In this document: positions 1 through 5,585 of the stretch, piece by piece
Position numbering within the stretch: the first letter of the stretch is position 1
Layout: the number at the start of each line of letters is the position of its first letter
Source of the DNA: CBFHWY01 sp965659675
Lineage (GTDB): Bacteria; Bacteroidota; Bacteroidia; Flavobacteriales_G; Salibacteraceae
Direction of reading: 5' to 3'
Assembly (NCBI GenBank): GCA_965659675.1
Contig: CBFHWY010000113.1
Span: 1 to 6,215 of the forward strand
DNA: 6,215 nucleotides
Translations under genes and position numbers: made by a program
The notes under the pieces: generated by a model
The model's database searches: none
What the model was told of the DNA's origin: nothing
What the model saw: only the letters and a program-made list of their open reading frames with translations

Positions 1-615
1 CGTACACCAAAGTCTGGCATTACCTGATCCATTGATCTTTGCATAAACCACTTCTGCCTCCAACGCGTCGGCATCAATGTCGCCACTTCCTATGATCTTC
101 GCTTCTAAATATTCAGTCTGTCCGCTCAGCTTCACATCGCCACTCCCATAGATCACTGAGCTTAGCTCTTGAGCTTCTACGCTCAGGTCAATATTACCGC
201 TACCATTGATCTCCATGTGGAGTTTTTTGGCCTGAATGAGCTTGTCACTCTCAAAATGGCCAGAACCTTCCATCTTAACGGAGCGTAATTCAGGACTGCT
301 GATGTAGATCTTGATTCCTTTTTTTGAATTTAAACAGTAGTCTGATTCGAGCTCTAAGGCTGCACGCTTTACCTCAACCTGGATGAGGTCCAATAAATTC
401 TGTTCTCCTTCAATGCGAATAGTTGTCTCCTTCAAACGAGGATCATATTCGTATTGAATGTCGGCCGATATCTCATTCTCAATACTGTGAATAGCCTGCG
501 TAGTGGTGTCCCAACTCACGACCTCACCCTCACCATCTACGCACTCCATAAAGGCAGTACAGGAGTTCATAAGAAGGATCAATGCTATGGGCCAGTAGTT
601 TTTCAATGTGCTCAT
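1..615 (-). CDS. Head GIN domain (DUF2807) putative lipoprotein, C-terminus cut by window edge
   Basis: The frame is open from an ATG at 615 to base 1, giving 205 residues with no stop, so the C-terminus is missing. Residues 1-18 form a hydrophobic export signal ending M-N-S before Cys19, a loose but plausible lipobox, so the mature protein is probably lipid-anchored in the envelope. From about residue 40 on it matches the DUF2807 (head GIN, putative auto-transporter adhesin) family. Five G-S-G turns occur at residues 117-119, 138-140, 157-159, 176-178 and 196-198, spaced 19-21 residues apart as in a right-handed beta-solenoid with one turn per repeat. This family is widespread in Bacteroidota, has solved folds and has no settled biochemical role; adhesion is only a suggested function. 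It is divergent from the desaturase gene. No Shine-Dalgarno is visible; a TAnnTTTG match sits 5 bases before the ATG. The family call is firm, the function unknown. Confidence 0.85.
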   Translation of the reverse strand, partial: MSTLKNYWPIALILLMNSCTAFMECVDGEGEVVSWDTTTQAIHSIENEISADIQYEYDPRLKETTIRIEGEQNLLDLIQVEVKRAALELESDYCLNSKKGIKIYISSPELRSVKMEGSGHFESDKLIQAKKLHMEINGSGNIDLSVEAQELSSVIYGSGDVKLSGQTEYLEAKIIGSGDIDADALEAEVVYAKINGSGNARLWCT

Positions 616-620
616 TAGAT

Positions 621-628
621 CAAAATTA
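621..628 (-). promoter_or_regulatory. Candidate -7 element (TAnnTTTG) for the DUF2807 gene
   Basis: Read on the minus strand the sequence is TAATTTTG, an exact match to the Bacteroidota -7 consensus TAnnTTTG. It ends only 5 bases before the ATG at 615, so a start site about 5-7 bases downstream would fall on or just inside the start codon, implying a leaderless or almost leaderless message. The nearest upstream TTG (646-644) lies 15 bases away, shorter than the usual spacing of about 19, so the -33 part is weak. The region is AT-rich and a chance match is possible. Confidence 0.35.
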
Positions 629-708
629 GTATTTCTGAACTGTCAATTGGCGCCTTTTTCTTGTCAAAAACTTGATCCATGTGCCGAATAGATTTAACCT
701 GAATTGTC

Positions 709-716
709 GATATTTG
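709..716 (+). promoter_or_regulatory. Weak candidate -7 element for the desaturase gene
   Basis: GATATTTG matches five of the six fixed bases of TAnnTTTG and lies 18 bases before the ATG at 735, a reasonable distance for a short leader. I see no convincing TTTG or TTG about 19 bases further upstream. The rest of the 616-734 spacer shows no hairpin, repeat or riboswitch-like structure that I can identify. Confidence 0.2.
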
Positions 717-734
717 CAAAAATTATTTGAAGTC

Positions 735-1889
735 ATGTTCAAAGCGACCACCTCCTCTAGAAAAGTGCGTTGGAAAAGTACGCCACAGAAGGAGAAGTTC
801 ATTAAGACCTTCAGGCAAAGAGTGAACTCATATTTTAAGGAGAGCGGAATTTCTCCTTATGCCAATCGAGAGATGAAGGCTAAAACTGTTTTGGCATTTC
901 TTGCCTGGATCGCAGTCTATAGCTTGCTGGTGAGCGATGTGTTCTCTGCCTCTTATCCATGGTCATTGATCCTAATCTACACTGCCCTTGGTTTTGTAAA
1001 CATCTTCATCGCATTTAACATTGTGCACGATGCTTGTCACAATGCCTATTCTTCAAATCGCAAGGTGAACAAGATCCTCGGATTATCGAGCAATTTCATT
1101 GGAGGTAACGCATACCTCTTTACCATGATGCACAACGCACATCACGCTTTTGTGAACCTTCATGGAATAGACGTTACACTTGAGTCTCACGGACTCTTTC
1201 GCTTCACACCTCATGAGCCATACAAGAAGTTTCATCGATATCAGCATTTCTACACACCAATCATCTACGCATTGGCAAGTGTTCATTGGGCGATCGTGAA
1301 AGATTGGAAATGGTTCTTTCAAGAGAAACATATCGGTAACCAAAAGAACATCAAACATCCGGCTTCTGAATTTTGGACATTGTTGATAGGGAAAGTGGTG
1401 TATTTCACTTTGACCTTGTTCATTCCAATGGCTGTATTGAGCGCACCATGGTGGGGAGTTTTATTGGCCTGGTTAAACATTCACATTTTACCGGGTTTAA
1501 CTTTTGCAGTAATGTTTCAGGCAACGCATGTTTACAATGGTACCACATATCCTTTGCCCGATGAAGAGGGAAACATTGAGAACAATTATGCTTTACATGT
1601 TTTAGCCACCACAGCCGACTTTAGCAGACAAAATCGCATCGGAACCTGGTTTATGGGAGGGATCAACCTGCATGTGGTGCATCACATCTTCCCAACAATT
1701 TGTCATGTTCATTATCCGAAGATCACAGAGATCTTAAAAGAGACCTGTGATGAATTTGGATTGACCTATCAGGAGAATCCCAGTTTGTGGGTGGCCTTTT
1801 CGAAACACATGCAAATGCTGGAGATCCTTAGTCACCCTGATGCACAGGTGCCAGAGTATAAGGTAAATGCTTTTAAATTGGGTGTTTAA
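735..1889 (+). CDS. Membrane fatty-acid desaturase (COG3239-type, PF00487)
   Basis: Di-iron integral membrane desaturase of 384 residues, expected to insert a double bond into acyl chains of membrane lipids or acyl-CoA. The three metal-binding histidine boxes are HDACH (98-102), HNAHH (133-137) and HVVHH (313-317), with the family context N-x-x-G-x-D after box 2 and F-P-x-x-C-H-x-H-Y-P after box 3. Hydrophobic spans lie near 50-70, 76-97, 214-233 and 238-262, giving the usual two hairpins with all boxes on the cytoplasmic side. There is no cytochrome b5 domain, so electrons must come from a separate donor. The frame opens further upstream at a TTG (672), but homologous sequence of this family starts near the basic segment after the ATG at 735, so I use 735. 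Box 3 has His where front-end (delta-5/6 type) members usually have Gln, so regioselectivity is uncertain. The stop overlaps that of the convergent operon. Confidence 0.9.
   Translation: MFKATTSSRKVRWKSTPQKEKFIKTFRQRVNSYFKESGISPYANREMKAKTVLAFLAWIAVYSLLVSDVFSASYPWSLILIYTALGFVNIFIAFNIVHDACHNAYSSNRKVNKILGLSSNFIGGNAYLFTMMHNAHHAFVNLHGIDVTLESHGLFRFTPHEPYKKFHRYQHFYTPIIYALASVHWAIVKDWKWFFQEKHIGNQKNIKHPASEFWTLLIGKVVYFTLTLFIPMAVLSAPWWGVLLAWLNIHILPGLTFAVMFQATHVYNGTTYPLPDEEGNIENNYALHVLATTADFSRQNRIGTWFMGGINLHVVHHIFPTICHVHYPKITEILKETCDEFGLTYQENPSLWVAFSKHMQMLEILSHPDAQVPEYKVNAFKLGV
1886..1889. other. Shared TTAA carrying the stop codons of two convergent genes
   Basis: The palindrome TTAA gives TAA at 1887-1889 on the plus strand (end of the desaturase) and TAA at 1888-1886 on the minus strand (end of the STN/repeat protein). 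There is no intergenic space, and no hairpin with a T-run is evident at the junction, so transcripts from both sides probably run into each other's 3' coding ends. Confidence 0.95.
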
Positions 1890-3925
1890 CGACCTAATCT
1901 TATTCCTGCCTGATAGCCAAGCCATTGGTGAACCTGATTGATTCCACCACCTCGATTGATGGTGATCATTGGGTTGCGTACGATCACTTCTGCCGGATTC
2001 AGTTCACCTGCATCGGTGATACTTTCTTGTGTATCTAGATAGACATTGTAAGAGGCGCCGGCAAAAACTTCGATCCATTTATACACTCTATAAGAAAGAT
2101 CAATTCTTCCAACATTGTGCAGATCACTCGGAAAGTTATTTCCGTAGAGTCGATAAGCGCGTGCTGTGAGATCCACATTCATAGCCCAGCGATCGCTAAC
2201 CATTGGCTGGAAACCAAAACCATAACCAAATCCGCTATATTGATTGCTTCTGGTTCCATAATGGAAGATGTTATAGAACCATCGACTTCCAGTCTTGTAA
2301 TTGAAGGCCCAGTAGTCTCCATCCTGGTATGAAGCCTCAAAGCGCTTGTAGCCTTTTTTGATCAGATTGAGAAAGCCAAAAGAGACTCCTTTCACTTCTT
2401 CCGCCCGATTGATAAAGGCGATCTGAACTCCGCGAACCACTTTTGCGCGATTAAAAAAACCAGCGACTTGCAATCCATTCACATCATCGCTGATATTGAT
2501 GAATCCAGCCGCCTGAATGCCATTCACACTTCTACCACAAGTATTGATGAATCCAGCTGCCTGTATGCCATTCATATTTTCAGCAGCCACATTGATGAAT
2601 CCCGCAGATTGAATACCACTGAATTTGCCAGTAGTGGTATTTTGGAAGCCTGATAATTGTAGTCCGCCAAAGTCATCGGCCACTGTATTTAAAAATCCCG
2701 CCGCTTGAATGCCGTAAGAAGCTTCGCTCAAGACATTGTTGAAGCCAGCAGCTTGCACACCAATAAATGGGTTTCTCATAATATTACTGAACCCTGCTCC
2801 CTGAATTCCATAAGCCCTCAGGTTCGTGTCTTTAGAAACGCTGATATTTGAGAATCCCGCCACTTGAATTCCCCACATCGTATCTCTGTTCAAATTAATG
2901 AAGCCACTCTCCTGAATGCCCTGAAAACCACTTTTTGTGTTATTGAAAATTCCAGCAGATTGAATTCCCTGAAAACGTTGCTGTGTGGAGTTGAAGATTC
3001 CACCCGCCTGTACCCCGCGCGCTGTTCCACCTGTAATATTTCCTATTCCAGCTGCCTGCAAACCGGTCATGTCCTTTCGCAGCACATTGATCAAACCCCC
3101 TAGTTCTATTCCATTCAGCGCTTCGTTGTAACCCACAAGGAGGTTTAATGAAAGATTGTTTGTAGCCGCGCCTGACCCAAAGCGATTGGTGGAAAGAGGA
3201 GGGAAGATACCCAATTGAATGGCCGGATCTATTTTTGCGGTATCTTCAAGTTCGCTGGTAGCAATGACTTTTTCTGGAATGATCGCCTTCACAAAAGGCC
3301 GTTCATCCACACTGGCATATACTTCCTCATCATCTCCTTTGAAGGGAACAAACCTCATTTCACTCACTTGTTCCAAAAGGCTGATCTCAACATCATAATT
3401 CGTTTTCGCATCCAATACAAGTCGTTGATCCTCAAAGCCCTTTTTTCTGATGAGCAGGTATAGTTTTTCATCTGGCTCCATGATCTTCAATGCGTATCTT
3501 CCGCTCCGCGTGCTGCTTGTTGTTGATTTGGTGCTCAATTCAGAGATAGATACGCCTCCTATAGGACGCTTACTCACCCTGTTGATCACCATTCCTTCAA
3601 TGTAGATCGATCTGATCTTCTTAGGGCGAATCACAAGTTGTTTGCTGACCAGTTGATATTCTAGATCGAGTGGTTCCAAAATGCCTTTGAGTATATCTTC
3701 AACAGACTCGTCTATGGCGCTGTAGTTGATCAGTTCTTTTAGGGGAACTGTTTCGGGATTATAGCTGAACATGAGTCCGCTTTTATCCTGTAAGTTGATC
3801 AGTGTCTTTTCGAGGCTGCGTTCCTCTACTTCAAAGTTGATGTGCTTTTGAAGTTTTGATTCCTGCGCCAGAAGCAGGATAGGGGAGAGTAGATAAAGAA
3901 ATATTATGCTGAATTGCTTTAGCAT
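1886..3925 (-). CDS. Exported STN / carboxypeptidase-regulatory-like protein with tandem 16-residue surface repeats
   Basis: A 679-residue envelope protein, probably the surface sensor of the sigma/FecR pair upstream. In order: signal peptide 1-20 (cleavage likely after Ala20); STN domain about 28-100, the periplasmic signalling domain of secretins and TonB receptors; a carboxypeptidase-regulatory-like beta-sandwich about 107-184; a linker 185-255; a cap segment 256-271; sixteen tandem repeats 272-523 with core G-[IVL]-Q-x-[AGS]-G-[FI]-x-N; and 524-679, rich in aromatic and alternating residues (for example the Y-G-F-G-F segment 568-572), which may form a small beta-barrel or sheet. The repeats resemble the LA_2272-type surface repeats annotated in many Bacteroidota. 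The N-terminus is that of a SusC-like receptor, but no plug domain or 22-strand barrel follows, so TonB-driven import is unlikely. The ATG at 3925 lies inside the end of the FecR gene (7-base overlap), implying coupled translation. Domains are well supported; the sensory role is inferred. Confidence 0.85.
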   Translation of the reverse strand: MLKQFSIIFLYLLSPILLLAQESKLQKHINFEVEERSLEKTLINLQDKSGLMFSYNPETVPLKELINYSAIDESVEDILKGILEPLDLEYQLVSKQLVIRPKKIRSIYIEGMVINRVSKRPIGGVSISELSTKSTTSSTRSGRYALKIMEPDEKLYLLIRKKGFEDQRLVLDAKTNYDVEISLLEQVSEMRFVPFKGDDEEVYASVDERPFVKAIIPEKVIATSELEDTAKIDPAIQLGIFPPLSTNRFGSGAATNNLSLNLLVGYNEALNGIELGGLINVLRKDMTGLQAAGIGNITGGTARGVQAGGIFNSTQQRFQGIQSAGIFNNTKSGFQGIQESGFINLNRDTMWGIQVAGFSNISVSKDTNLRAYGIQGAGFSNIMRNPFIGVQAAGFNNVLSEASYGIQAAGFLNTVADDFGGLQLSGFQNTTTGKFSGIQSAGFINVAAENMNGIQAAGFINTCGRSVNGIQAAGFINISDDVNGLQVAGFFNRAKVVRGVQIAFINRAEEVKGVSFGFLNLIKKGYKRFEASYQDGDYWAFNYKTGSRWFYNIFHYGTRSNQYSGFGYGFGFQPMVSDRWAMNVDLTARAYRLYGNNFPSDLHNVGRIDLSYRVYKWIEVFAGASYNVYLDTQESITDAGELNPAEVIVRNPMITINRGGGINQVHQWLGYQAGIRLGR
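2357..3112 (-). repeat. In-frame 48-bp tandem repeat array (16 units)
   Basis: This stretch encodes residues 272-523 of the exported protein. Units begin at residues 272, 288, 304, 320, 336, 352, 373, 389, 405, 421, 437, 453, 469, 484, 499 and 513. Eleven of the first twelve are exactly 16 residues (48 bp); the unit at 352 carries a 5-residue insertion (21 residues). The last four shorten to 15, 15, 14 and about 11 residues, and the unit at 499 has lost the second Gly. A constant Gly, a hydrophobic residue, Gln and a late Asn point to a regular beta-solenoid turn. It is protein-coding repetition, not a CRISPR or satellite. Confidence 0.9.
3919..3925 (-). promoter_or_regulatory. ATGCTAA start-stop overlap, FecR gene to STN/repeat gene
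   Basis: On the minus strand the ATG of the downstream gene (3925-3923) precedes and overlaps out of frame the TAA of the FecR gene (3921-3919). Such overlaps commonly couple translation, so the same ribosome or a re-initiating one makes both proteins. An AAAGG run directly precedes the ATG, too close to act as a standard Shine-Dalgarno. Confidence 0.8.
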
Positions 3926-4947
3926 CCTTTGCCAATTAACCTGATCGTGCTGGCTTCCTGTTCAACCTCAACATCGTAGGTGATGCGAATCACTTCAATG
4001 ACCTCTTTAAGCTTTTGATTATCGAAGTCTGCACTTAATTTGCAATTCGCAAATTCCTCATTCTCAAGAACGATGTTCACACCATAGAATTCCTGTAGTG
4101 TTTTGATCACGGTATCCAGCTGGGTTTTGTTGAAGCTGAGTTTTCCGGTGAGCCATGATAGCTCATTCATGTCTTTGCTGAGCACAGTTTTGATCGACTT
4201 TTTAAGCTTGTCGTAGTTGGCTTTCTGTCCTTTCTCCAGAATCACTTGTTTGTCTTTTTTCTTTTCATCTCCTTTGTGGTAAAAGGCAACTTTTCCTTCA
4301 GAAACAAGTACCGATAAGCTGGTGTCATCAGGAATGGCACTGATCATAAAAGCGGTTCCCAATACCTGCACACGCATATCCTGAGCCTCAACAATAAACT
4401 TCTTGGATTCATCGCGTTCTACTTCAAAGAAAGCTTCACCGCTCAGTTTAACCTCGCGTACATCATCAAATACCGAACGGTATTCAAGACTGCTGTTTTC
4501 CCTCAAGTTTACCACAGAGCCATCGGGGAGTTCAAGGGATTTTGGATTGGCACCCGTCTGCACCATTTTCCATTCAAAGATCTTTGTCTCTTCCGGAACG
4601 AAGAGTTTGTCGGTCAGCTTAACGATTCCGAGAATGACCAGGAAGACAGCAGCCACTTTCCAAAAATCATTCTTAGGAGAAAAGAAAGGATTGCTCTTAC
4701 GCGATTCCACTTGCTTTTCCTTTTTTGCCCGATCCATAACCCGATCAAAGGCCTTCTGGGTATTGATCTTATTCAGTTCTTTCTGATTCTCAGAAACATC
4801 CCAGATCAAGGCCATTTCCTGAAAATAAGCTTCATTTTCTGGTTTTTCAGATCGCCATTGCTGAAGCTCTCTGATCTCCATCTCATTGAGCCCACCGTCA
4901 AAATAAGCGATGATCAACCGTTCTATGTTTGGATCTGGTTTCAGCAT
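3919..4947 (-). CDS. FecR-family anti-sigma factor
   Basis: A 342-residue single-pass inner-membrane regulator expected to hold the co-encoded ECF sigma factor and release it on a signal from the surface partner. Residues 1-90 form the cytoplasmic, charged, mostly helical sigma-binding part. One membrane span lies at about 95-111 (starting F-W-K-V-A-A). The periplasmic FecR domain covers about 131-225, with the L-P-D-G-S motif at 140-144, L-S-G-E-A-F-F-E-V at 168-176 and V-L-G-T-A-F at 195-200. A DUF4974-type tail follows at about 268-338, with S-F-N-K-T and K-L-S-A-D-F signatures; this is the module that resembles and is thought to contact an STN domain. Length and order are normal for Bacteroidota FecR proteins. 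Its ATG overlaps the sigma gene by 7 bases, and its own end overlaps the STN/repeat gene the same way. The family call is very secure; the pairing with both neighbours is inferred from operon structure. Confidence 0.95.
   Translation of the reverse strand: MLKPDPNIERLIIAYFDGGLNEMEIRELQQWRSEKPENEAYFQEMALIWDVSENQKELNKINTQKAFDRVMDRAKKEKQVESRKSNPFFSPKNDFWKVAAVFLVILGIVKLTDKLFVPEETKIFEWKMVQTGANPKSLELPDGSVVNLRENSSLEYRSVFDDVREVKLSGEAFFEVERDESKKFIVEAQDMRVQVLGTAFMISAIPDDTSLSVLVSEGKVAFYHKGDEKKKDKQVILEKGQKANYDKLKKSIKTVLSKDMNELSWLTGKLSFNKTQLDTVIKTLQEFYGVNIVLENEEFANCKLSADFDNQKLKEVIEVIRITYDVEVEQEASTIRLIGKGC
4941..4947 (-). promoter_or_regulatory. ATGCTGA start-stop overlap, sigma gene to FecR gene
   Basis: On the minus strand the FecR ATG (4947-4945) overlaps the TGA of the sigma gene (4943-4941) out of frame. 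Overlap would keep anti-sigma synthesis tied to sigma synthesis. An A/G-rich AAAGAGAA run sits immediately upstream of the ATG and could be a weak ribosome-binding site. Confidence 0.8.
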
Positions 4948-5555
4948 TTCTCTTTAATGACATTTTGAGCGTGAAAAACCCCTATAAGCAGGATAAATAA
5001 GTTTTGAAGTAGGAAGAGGTTCAAACTTCTTATCTTATTCATGTCTTCTCTGATGGTCCTTAGCGCTTTCGACATTTGATTCTCAACGGTCTTCACTGAG
5101 ATATTCAGTTTCTCAGCGATCTCCTGGTATTTAAGACCTTCGAATCGGCTTAGCTTGAAGACTTCCCGACATTTTTCTGGCAAGGAATTGATACTCTCTT
5201 GAAGTCTGGTATGCAGCTCTTCTTCAAAGTTGTTATCTGGCATATCTATCTCTGAGTTTGTGTGAATAAACTCAGACTCATACTTCCGCTTCACTTGTTC
5301 ATGCTTACCTTGGTTGATCACAGCGTTTCTGATCATTCTGAAACAGTAGCTGAGCAATCCAGTGCTAAGCTCGATCTCTTCGCGTTTTTCCCAGAGCCTG
5401 GCCAGATTATCCTGAACCAGCTCCTCAGCTTCATCAAGATTCCCAGTCTCTTTGAGGGCAAAGCTCACGAGCGGACGATAACTATCTTCAAAGAACTGCC
5501 GAAAGCCATTTTCGTCTCCGTTCTTTAGCCAATTTATGTTTTGTGCTTTGCCCAT
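4941..5555 (-). CDS. ECF RNA polymerase sigma factor (sigma-70 family, Bacteroidota type)
   Basis: A 204-residue extracytoplasmic-function sigma factor that directs RNA polymerase to promoters of its own regulon. Region 2 spans about 11-78, including D-E-A-E-E-L-V-Q-D at 41-49 and the following L-W at 54-55. A variable linker covers 79-110. Region 4 covers about 112-170, with L-P-E-K-C-R-E-V-F at 125-133 and the recognition helix-turn-helix K-Y-Q-E-I-A-E-K-L-N-I-S-V-K-T-V-E-N-Q at 142-160. Only regions 2 and 4 are present, as expected for ECF factors. The C-terminus carries an extra hydrophobic stretch (178-194) ending Lys-Glu-Lys-Cys. The start at 5555 gives the usual N-terminal length. It heads the operon, is translationally overlapped with FecR, and is divergent from the YdcF-like gene across 30 bases. 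Its regulon is not evident from this window. Confidence 0.95.
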   Translation of the reverse strand: MGKAQNINWLKNGDENGFRQFFEDSYRPLVSFALKETGNLDEAEELVQDNLARLWEKREEIELSTGLLSYCFRMIRNAVINQGKHEQVKRKYESEFIHTNSEIDMPDNNFEEELHTRLQESINSLPEKCREVFKLSRFEGLKYQEIAEKLNISVKTVENQMSKALRTIREDMNKIRSLNLFLLQNLFILLIGVFHAQNVIKEKC

Positions 5556-5565
5556 CTTAGCTTAC

Positions 5566-5573
5566 CAAAAGTA
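5566..5573 (-). promoter_or_regulatory. Candidate -7 element for the sigma/FecR/STN operon
   Basis: Minus-strand TACTTTTG is an exact TAnnTTTG match ending 10 bases before the ATG at 5555, which would leave a leader of only a few bases. No TTTG is visible about 19-20 bases upstream, a distance that falls inside the divergent YdcF-like coding region. It directly abuts the opposite-facing element at 5574-5581. Confidence 0.4.
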
Positions 5574-5581
5574 TAATTTTG
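5574..5581 (+). promoter_or_regulatory. Candidate -7 element for the YdcF-like gene
   Basis: Plus-strand TAATTTTG is an exact TAnnTTTG match ending 4 bases before the ATG at 5586, predicting a leaderless or nearly leaderless transcript. A TTTG at 5547-5550 lies 23 bases upstream, somewhat longer than the usual spacing of about 19-21, inside the start of the sigma gene. Confidence 0.4.
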
Positions 5582-5585
5582 GGTC

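Noticed and set aside
672..734. Upstream in-frame TTG start that would add 21 residues to the desaturase
   Set aside because: The added segment is not hydrophobic or family-like, there is no ribosome-binding site before the TTG, and the ATG at 735 begins directly before the basic N-terminal segment expected for this family.
1083..1358. Minus-strand 91-codon open frame inside the desaturase
   Set aside because: It lies fully within a well-supported gene, has a Cys/Met-rich composition unlike a real protein, and has no recognisable domain.
2468..3103. Plus-strand open frames antisense to the repeat array, with Ser/Ile-rich repetitive translations
   Set aside because: Their repetition is the mirror of the 16-residue repeats on the other strand; they have no family features or start signals.
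2357..3112. Regularly spaced repeats resembling a CRISPR array
   Set aside because: The period is exactly 48 bases in frame with a long coding sequence, the units are divergent at DNA level and conserved at protein level, and no identical repeats separated by unique spacers are present.
1886..3925. Calling the 679-residue protein a TonB-dependent receptor because of its STN and carboxypeptidase-regulatory-like domains
   Set aside because: No plug domain or TonB box is recognisable, and only about 155 residues follow the repeats, far short of a 22-strand barrel.
4403..4968. Plus-strand open frames opposite the FecR gene
   Set aside because: They are antisense to a complete, motif-bearing anti-sigma gene. 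Their Ser/Phe-rich composition is what reverse-reading of Lys/Glu-rich coding sequence produces.
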